A stretch of 64,000 bases of DNA, from the NCBI GenBank assembly GCA_013398955.1, contig VWPU01017661.1, positions 1 through 64,000 on the forward strand, given 5' to 3'. The DNA is from Callaeas wilsoni (lineage: Eukaryota; Chordata; Aves; Passeriformes; Callaeidae). Shown piece after piece: positions 56,409-64,000 of this stretch; positions within the stretch are counted from its first letter, which is position 1; the number at the start of each line of letters is the position of its first letter. The position numbers and the translations under genes are program-made. The notes under the pieces were generated by a model. The model was given only the letters and a program-made list of their open reading frames with translations. It had not been told where the DNA came from and did not search any database.

Positions 56409-57081
56409 CTGCAAAAAGTGGTATTTGTACTTACACACAAGTTCTTAAATGTACCACCCCATAAGCACCCAACCACATCAAAGTGAGAGAAAACTGACCT
56501 CTAATTCTAAAACACCAGCTTTAAGTGAATACTGTCTTTAAGATAAGCAAGTAATTACTAAGGCATTAACCAATCTGAATCAGTCATATTTGAGGTTATC
56601 ACTGGACATTAAAACTATGGGCCACAGCTCCTGAAGAACTTCCTCTCACAAGCACTCAACACTTCATCACTTCCAGTCAGGGTCTGAATCTCAAGGTTTA
56701 GCTGCTATTATTACAGAAAAATAACTAAGTGACAATAAATAAATGATCTAAATTAATGGGTGAAGAAAGATGGAGTAAAAGAAAAATTACAGGAAACCGT
56801 ACAGAGCAGGGTTACTCGGCATTGCCTCAAACTAAGATTTTCTCAATTAAGTCTTCGATAAAAAGTCAGTAACCAGTGAAGTTAAAAATGTGGAGAAAAG
56901 CCTGTTTGGGAGTTGAAATTTTGTCAGTTGTCTATTTTAGGCCATTACTGCTGTAGTGATAGAAAGAAATAAAAATTGAAATAAATAAATATAACCCACC
57001 CCACAATCAAAAAACCAAACCAGAACAAAACCAGAAAAAATACGGAATTATTCTTCTACTCAAACTGTTCCAAGTACGTAC
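56409..57081. other. POLA1 intron e4-e5 (673 bp)
   Basis: AT-rich intron; nothing recognised. Confidence 0.8.
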
Positions 57082-57166
57082 CACAGAAGTGTGTTTGAAA
57101 AGGAGGCTGAGGTGGAGCCTTATCCAAAGGAAATTTCTGATGAACCAGAGCTGCAAGAGCCACAAC
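57082..57166 (-). CDS. POLA1: POLA1 internal exon e4 (exonuclease-like domain)
   Basis: The exon has 28 codons plus one base, reading [19 protein letters not shown], then QPPFQTHFC (about human 558-586). It follows the HQNE end of e3 in frame. The acceptor is TGCTATAG and the donor GTACGT. The final G pairs with CT of e5 to give Ala before ISKP. The leading sequence varies between species, but the KAPPxPPFQ.HFC block is diagnostic. Confidence 0.96.
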
Positions 57167-58450
57167 CTATAGCAAGGAGATACAGAACACACAACTTCAT
57201 AAGCACACACAAGCATGACTACTATCCATACTCCTTTCTTCCATCGTTTTCTTTTTTAAGACTTCCTCATCTCTTTTCTCATGTTTCTCCAACAGATCTT
57301 TCTTAAATGAATTCCAACTACAAAGAGTTGTAAAGAAGGAAGTTATCAGCTGATCTCAAGGAAAATAAAATAGTACTTGCTCCTAAATGATTATAAATTT
57401 GAGAAGAAAAATAACTCACTTTGGAGAACTTGTACTTTTATCAGTTTTTCTTCTGAAACTGACCAGACCCCACAATGTAAAGGATTCCCTATGGAGAGCA
57501 GTGGAGATGTGAGCAGGGCAGAGAAGCCTTGCCTAGGGAAGGGCTGCCCCTAAGCAGGCAGTCAACACTGCCAAGAAGCCAAGAGGTTGTGTTTGGAAGC
57601 CAGTAGCTTTAATGATGCTTTTCATTGCTTTGCTGGCAGGATGGCCTGGCTCCCCAGACACTGGTCAGGAAAACCCAACAGAAAACAAAGCAAAAAGGAT
57701 TTAAAGCATCTTGGCAAGAAGAGTCCTATTGCTATCTTGTGTATGTCCCATTACTTTGGCCAGAAACCACGTATTTTCCATACTTCCACCAAAAAAATTT
57801 AAATTCACCAAGAGGAATAATTCTGCATGAAAGATTTGCCAACCTATTAATCTTCCATTCAGTTAGCCAGAAACAACTATCCTATCCTATTTGTGAATAC
57901 TAAATCTCTTCCAAGATTAATGAAAGTTACGTTTTTAAAAAAACTGCCTCAGTACACATTGTGGCCTGCAGTCCACAACTAAGTGGCCACCTCCATCTCT
58001 CCTCCTTTCTGAGGAAAGATCTTACAGCAGAATACCAGGTGCTCTAAGATCAAGACCGAATTCTCATTTTAAAATGAGTTTTATTAGCAGGAAAGCCTTG
58101 TGATTTTACCTATATTGTATGATTAGCTCTAGCTAAATAAGTAAATAAATACTAATCCATTAACAGCTGTTCTAAGGCAGTCTCATTTATAACTATGAGG
58201 CATAACAGACAAAACTGAAGACTTGAAAACATACATAGGATCCACTGTCACAGTAAACATTCTCACCAAGCAGGCCCCCTAACCCAGAGTGAGACTCTAG
58301 TAAAAATTTCTTTGAAAAGCCCAGAGCAGAGTACCTTTTTTCAACAGTAAATATATTTAAACATGTTTTATGAGACTCTTCCGAGCCTTAGAAAACTTTT
58401 AATATATGCCAAAGAAAAAAACCAAACCAAAATGCGAGCAGATTACTTAC
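57167..58450. other. POLA1 intron e3-e4 (1,284 bp)
   Basis: Contains a slightly GC-richer patch at 57460-57720 with two overlapping plus-strand ORFs, neither recognisable. No transposon signature. Confidence 0.75.
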
Positions 58451-58608
58451 CTCATTCTGGTGAGTCTTTGGGTTCTGAATGGTCTTCATGCTGAAGGACA
58501 TGACCACCAGAGGAGGAGGAGGAGAAAGATCTTTAACCACATTCACCAAGCCAGGCTTCATGGCCACAGCCTCCACTTTACACCAGCTGACGGACTGATT
58601 TGAAGGCT
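58451..58608 (-). CDS. POLA1: POLA1 internal exon e3 (start of exonuclease-like domain)
   Basis: The exon is two bases plus 52 codons. It carries [20 protein letters not shown], a four-proline run encoded by (CCT)4 at 58511-58522, and [12 protein letters not shown]. The last motif sits where proofreading B-family polymerases have Exo I (SFDIE). Here the two acidic metal ligands are replaced by Ser and Lys, consistent with the known lack of proofreading by Pol alpha. The acceptor is TTCCTCAG and the donor GTAAGT; the exit phase is 0. Confidence 0.97.
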
Positions 58609-59640
58609 CTGAGGAAACATAAACCACCTCCATTCTTCTGGGAACCACAGAAAAGGCTTCTCTGATGGCATTACTGCACAGAGCACATCCTTTTAATGTT
58701 TTGCCCTGGTGGGATAGTCCAAGACCCACAGTAATCCTGCCCAATGTTTGGTAACTCCCTGGGCCCTGACTTCCCAGTCAGCAGCAGCTTTTCAACACCA
58801 AATAAGAAAGAGAAGATTTGAATCAAGGTCTGCATAATCCAAAAAGTACTTCAGACAGCTTTACGTAGAGTCATCCGTACTGGTATCAGCTCTGTCAGTG
58901 ACTGAGCGAGCTGCTGAAGAGGAGAACCCCCCCATGTCAGCATTCACAGTCAGTTCTACATTGGAAGTGCCCCAAGGAGACTGCAGTAATAGATGTGGCT
59001 TTTGTCCAGTATGATCAACATCCCTATGTATGTGGGAATATGCAGCACACATTGAATGAAGGGCTCCTAAAAAGCCAAAATAAAGCAGCATAACCACCTG
59101 TAAGTGCTGCATGCCACTCATGACGCAGAAAGGATTTAAAACTAAAACAGTTCCACGCCACAAACTTTTCCAAGTGTTAGGAAAAAAACAAATAAAAACC
59201 TAATTCACAAACCAAAAAGAAACATCTAGCGGCCCTGTGTTCTCAAAAACATGTATTTGCAGAAAAAACACAAAATCTTTAGTTATCAAGAGCAGAAGGA
59301 TGAGTCACTTTCAAGTCAAGTAAGTTTAGCTCAGTATCCATGGCATTAGGGTATGCACCAAACAGCAGCCTCTGCTAGGCACTGCCCAGTTCCCTCTCAC
59401 AGCCATTAAAAGTTATAATCTCATTTGTACAGTGTACAACTTTATATGGATAGTTGTCACTCCAAAAAAGGAAGAATAAGTTACAATTTGTACTAGATAA
59501 TGAAAATTAAACCAATAAGTTGCAAGGTTAATGTACAAAATGATAATTCATCCATACAAATTAAATCTCCCCTTGTCCCTCCAATCTATAATTATGTGTG
59601 TTTCCTAGTAACCAGGTATTTCACATGCAAACCACCATAC
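58609..59640. other. POLA1 intron e2-e3 (1,032 bp) with a 100-codon ORF
   Basis: A GC-richer stretch at 58861-59163 holds a minus-strand 100-codon ORF (starts MWRGTVLVLNPF, ends ADTSTDDST), on the same strand as POLA1. It is not part of the POLA1 frame: e2 and e3 join exactly without it. I do not recognise the sequence. A cryptic exon, an old repeat or chance are all possible. Confidence 0.7.
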
Positions 59641-59779
59641 GTGGATTTTTTATTTCCAGCCAGCAGGGTCCTTTGATCTTCTGACTCATCAAGAGAAGTT
59701 CCAGGCTAGAGGTGTTGGTTCCAAACACATGTGAAAACGTTTGTCCCTTCAGATCTTGGGGAAGCCGAGGGAATTCAGC
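59641..59779 (-). CDS. POLA1: POLA1 internal exon e2 (N-terminal domain)
   Basis: The exon has 46 codons plus one base. It reads [10 protein letters not shown], then [19 protein letters not shown], then [10 protein letters not shown], all typical of vertebrate POLA1 at about human 459-504. The acceptor is TTGTTAG and the donor GTATGG. The final single base C joins AG of the next exon to make a Gln codon, which restores the expected NPQ..NQ.VSWC junction. Confidence 0.97.
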
Positions 59780-60139
59780 CTAACAAGTGACAGAGAGCAG
59801 CGAGTCATTTCACCCCACAGAAGTCTTCAAGGCTGACACACCATATTCAGACAGCACCTTAACAAAACTCCACAGTACTGAAATCACTGTCATTCCCCAC
59901 AAGCAAAGCCCTAACCCATAACACCTTACAGTAACTGACAAAAGCACAGTATAGGCTCCACTTAAAAATCAGGACAGTCATGTAAAAACACACTGAAGTT
60001 TAAGTTCTTCATCCATACTGGATACATCAGCCAAGACTACAATGTTCAATAACCATTTTAATACAGAAACTGCTCACGTTGTAAACTTAATTAGATAAAA
60101 AAACAAGTTATGGTATTTTGTCAGATTAATTATACTCAC
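59780..60139. other. POLA1 intron e1-e2 (360 bp)
   Basis: Short intron without recognisable elements. Confidence 0.85.
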
Positions 60140-60214
60140 TGAATATTTAACTTCTAGGTATTCAGATTTTGCTGGAACATCTGGAATCTCAAAAGCGTAG
60201 TATTTTTCCACTTT
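60140..60214 (-). CDS. POLA1: POLA1 internal exon e1 (N-terminal domain)
   Basis: This is the most 5' exon visible. It has 25 codons, phase 0 at both ends, and contains [10 protein letters not shown] and SEYLEVKYS, which match the N-terminal domain just before the exonuclease-like fold (about human 434-458). On the minus strand the acceptor is TATATAG and the donor GTGAGT. The preceding exon, expected to end near a KFKSK-like sequence, was not found up to 64000, so the intron before it is at least 3.8 kb. Confidence 0.96.
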
Positions 60215-60577
60215 CTATATAAAACAAAGGTATTATATTTTCAGTATCTCCCAACTGAATATTCATTCTGTCCAATAAGAAAGCTAAAGAAAAAAAGGCC
60301 AGGCAAAACATACATTTCAAATAGCATGGGCTTGGTCATGTATTACCAATTCTGCAACTCGTTATAAGCAGCTGAAGACAGTAAAACTATTTTAGTGCCT
60401 GTTTTTAATCTCTATACTTTTTTTAGCATGAAGAGTTTCTATGGAATTGACTTTCAAGTATACTAACCATTACCAAAAAAACCACCTGGTAGTTGGGCAA
60501 ACTCAGAAATATTCTTTAAATTCACAGGTTTCAGACATACTCATGAGAACTGGTGACTGCAGATCACTGTAAATTCC

Positions 60578-62410
60578 CAAAATGGCTGAGATGGAAAGGC
60601 ATGTCCAGGGATTGTGTAGTCCAGCTGCTTGCTCAGAGCTGGGTCAGTCACAGTGGGTTGCTCAGGGCTCTCTCCAGCCACATTTGAACATCCCCAAGGA
60701 TGAAGACTCCACAGTCTCTCTGGGCAACCTGTGCCAGTGCTTGATCTCCCTTACAGTAAAACAATGGTTTATGTTCTGATACATTTCATGTGTTTCAAAT
60801 GGTATCTATTGCTCTTGTCCACCACTGGGCAACAATAAGAAAAGTCTGCCAGTCATCTTTACTCATGCTCATCAAATGTTCATAAACAATTAAAAGATGT
60901 GCACTGCCAATCCCTCACCCTGAACCTTCTCTCCTGCAGGCTGAGCTGTCCCAGGTTTCTCAGCCTCTCCTCACATGCCAGTTGCTCCAGGCCCTGTAAT
61001 TATCTTTGTGGTCCTATTCTGGGTTTGTTCCACTAGCACACATTTCTCACACAGAGGAGCTCAGCTGAACACAGCACTCCATGAGTGCTCACCAGGGCTG
61101 TCAAAGGGGAAAGGACCAACTCCTGAAAATTGCTGCTAACGCCCATGGCAGTCTTTTCCCCAAGGGTACACTGTTGGCTCTTGTCCAGCCTCACGTGTAG
61201 GCAGATGAACAGGTCCTTCCCTCCAAAGCTGCTTTCCATTCAGTCAGCCACCATCATCTACTAGTGCCTGAGGTTATTCCAGTCTTCATACAGGACCATT
61301 TCCTTTTTTTTTTTTAAACTTGATGAGATTCCTGTAGGCCATAAGATCTATCCGGCCTGTTGAAATTCCTTTCACAGCACATCCATCTGGTATATCAGCC
61401 TCTCCTGGTTTTGTACTGTCTGCAGACTTGCTGTGTGTGTGCTCTATGCCATCATCCAAATCATTAACACAGATGCTCAGCAGGACTGGACCAAGTATCA
61501 ACCCTCAGAGTGCATCTCTAAGGATTGGCCACCACCTGGATTTTGCGCCAGTGATCACAACACTTTGAGCCCAGTAGGGCAGCTGGTTTTCAGTCCACCC
61601 TGCTGCCCACTTCATCGGTTTGTCTGTGAGGATGCTATGGTAGGCAGTGTTGACAGTCTTACTAAAGTCAAGATAAACAACAGTCACTGCTCTCCTCTTG
61701 TCCACCAAACCAGTCCATCTCTTCCCAGAAGGCTACCAGCTTGGTGAATCATCATTGCCCCTCTGTGAATCCACACCAAACACTCCCAAGCACCTTCTGA
61801 TATTGGCCAGCACCCTCCACACACAGGGGTCTATCCCATCAGATCCCACGTGCCTTTATCTGTCCAATTTCTTTAAATGTGCCCTAACTTGATCCTCCTC
61901 CTCTGAGGACAAGTCTTCTTTGCTTCAGGCTTTCCTTCTCGTCTCTTGGGCATCAGAGATTGCTTAAAGGCCAGAACAAGGTGAAGAAGACAGGAGGTAT
62001 CACAGCTTCTTCCATGACCTCTGTCACCACATCTGCTGTCCCGTTCAGCAGCACTTTTCTCCTAGTCTCCCTGCACCTATAGCAGCCTTTCCTACTGGTC
62101 TATATCTCCCTCACCAGATCCAGCTCCAGGTGGGCTTTCCTTTCTCCACCATGATGTCCCTTCCATTAGTCCCTCCTCTAATCCTGACCAGCTCTTTGCC
62201 TCCTTCAGGCAGGGCTCCAAACATTCCCATTGCTCCAATACACAAAAGGGCTTCCCCCTCCTTGATATCCCAGCCTGTCTTAACCTCATCCTATCCCACC
62301 ATGTCTGTGATCTCAGCCAGATTGTATCCCTGTAACTGCACACAACTCCTCCCTTTACACTGCAGGCTTTTGTGTACCAGCACTTCAGAGAGGAACCCAA
62401 GAGAGATGAT
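60578..62410 (-). mobile_element. Long decayed CR1 LINE with reverse-transcriptase remnant and internal deletions
   Basis: Read on the minus strand this is a CR1 with much of its 3' part. The long 3' untranslated region occupies about 60578-61300. The end of ORF2 lies at about 61300-61760, where broken frames still show VTVVYLDFSKTVNTAYHSIL and SILGPVL-like and VNDLDDG words of the CR1 reverse transcriptase. Further 5' ORF2 sequence follows at about 61760-62410 with pieces missing relative to the family. The catalytic YADD-type motif is degraded to an S-A-D remnant and the frame is broken repeatedly, so it is inactive. It has the same orientation as POLA1. Confidence 0.85.
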
Positions 62411-64000
62411 TTCCCAACCATCTGCCAGCTTTTACCACATGCTTACAGCAGATCATTTCTGTGACACTACTGTATTTTTCATTTGAAGTGACTTGGGTTT
62501 TCTAGAAAGTAGTCAAGTTTGTTTATGTATTTCTGACTAAGACAGTTAAAGAAGTCTGAAGTTCAGTACAACTTAATTGAAAGTTAAGTATCACTTCTGC
62601 TTTCTTCAAGAACAATAACAATTTTCTACCACATGCACAGCTTATTAGTTTCTAAGAATAACTACCTTCATTTTCCAAATAATTACAATATCCTGTGCAA
62701 CAGCACTCTGGCACCTACTGAAATGCCATGCCCTACCCTGTCATATGTGTTCTGCCCTGTAGTACTTTGTAAACCATCTGCACCACTCTTATATACTATT
62801 GTTATTATAATATGCCCAAACTATGCTAGCACATTGCTTTACTACAGGAATTCCTAGAGGCAACTTCAATTAAAAATCACATTTCTCTCTGGACAATGCA
62901 CTGTGTTCACCATTCTATACACAAGACTCAGCATAATATGCCACTAGAGAAAGTTTAATAAGAAAAAGCAAAATTACCATAAATGGGAATAAAATTCACG
63001 AATTAACAAAATACATGCACAGTTAGGCCAACTTGAAGTTATTTGGTTTTGGGGTTGGATGGCTGGCTTTTTTTTCCCCTTAAATTAATAGCATTAGCAA
63101 TAGTTCCCTCAGGATGCTACAACAGGCAGTAAAGCTTGTTACTTCATGTACTACTGCAGTTGTAAGGCTGCAAAGCCTGGGGAGGAGGAGAGGGGCCTCT
63201 GCTATAAATAGGAAGCAGACAAATCCAGAAACTACTACGGCATCAACAGTTTCATGGAAACAGAAGTGTAACATAACTTGGTAGAAGAGCACCACTATGA
63301 AGCCAGATCAGCATTGCAAATTACCATGCAAACGTAGATCTGAACTGCTGAGCCACAGCAGCACCTCACACGAGCAGATCAGGGCTGTAACATAATAGAT
63401 GGCATTGCACTGCTTTTAGCACGTATCACTGGTGCTCCCCCTCCTCTTTTTTTAATTTTAAAACAACCCTCTCAGGCTTCAAACAAGTTCTTGTTGCAAA
63501 CGCAAGATGAACATAGTATAAAAATAGTCTGCTGTAGTGTTTCATCTGCGTTATTCCACAGAGCTCAGCTCAATTACCCGAGCGTCTGGTCATAACTCAG
63601 TGAATGAATGCTTTGCTGCAGAATAATCTGCCCTTCAAGTGGCCCTTCAGAGAGCAGAAATGAGCAGCAGTGATTAGCTGCTAAGTTCCTAAGTGGAGTA
63701 AGGCTGCTTTCAAATTGATTTGTGAAGACTTGCTAACTTGGCAGCAGTGCAACCCATTGAAGCTACAATTAGCAGCAGGTGCAGCAGGAAATGATATGGC
63801 TTAAGTGTGTTCACAGGGACAAAGTTGGGTGCTGGCAAGGCCAAGATGCACAGAGAACAACCTGTCTCAGTGTCTCCACATCATCACAAAAAGGGCTATT
63901 CCAAATAAAAGAACTCTGGGTGCATTTCAGGGATGTCAGTAACCTTCCTGACTTCCAGCAAATGATGGAAGAAGAGTGGTTTTCAGTTTCACAATACCAT
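62411..64000. other. POLA1 upstream intron (partial)
   Basis: AT-rich intron continuing past the window. I found no upstream POLA1 exon here. The segment at 63540-63830 is repeat-free and contains several AATTAG and TAATCTG words; it could be a noncoding element but the case is weak. Confidence 0.7.

Overview
The window is nuclear DNA from a sauropsid, almost certainly a bird. Two things show this: CR1 LINE fragments with the avian 3' end, and a compact vertebrate POLA1 gene (catalytic p180 subunit of the DNA polymerase alpha-primase complex) split into canonical GT-AG exons on the minus strand. No bacterial, organellar or intact viral gene is visible. The species cannot be named from the sequence.

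POLA1 reads from high to low coordinates. I resolve 20 consecutive internal exons, from 60214 down to 4171. Together they give 2,419 coding bases (806 codons plus one base), with no stop and with matching phase at every junction. They cover roughly human residues 434-1240: the end of the N-terminal domain, the inactive exonuclease-like domain, the palm and fingers with motifs A, B and C, and most of the thumb. The first exons (N-terminal tail, primase/Ctf4 contacts) lie beyond 64000. The last exons (rest of the thumb, C-terminal zinc modules) lie before base 1.

Layout, left to right: (1) 1-4170, an intron with a 28-bp tandem repeat and a GC-rich edge at the far left; (2) 4171-14742, six exons for motif C, the rest of the palm and the thumb, separated by introns of 1.3-3.4 kb; (3) 14743-47717, a 32,975-bp intron that takes up half the window; (4) 47718-60214, fourteen exons in a compact block with introns of 0.2-1.8 kb; (5) 60215-64000, the start of another intron holding a long, decayed CR1 copy.

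The large intron is the most interesting part. In vertebrates POLA1 is followed by ARX, and introns in the 3' part of POLA1 are known to hold ultraconserved forebrain enhancers of ARX. Several AT-rich, repeat-free, TAAT/ATTA-dense stretches here are candidates. The intron also carries two isolated CpG-rich islets, an unidentified GC-richer segment with a 134-codon ORF, a cluster of short perfect hairpins and several CR1 pieces. I found no second protein-coding gene and no RNA gene I could support.
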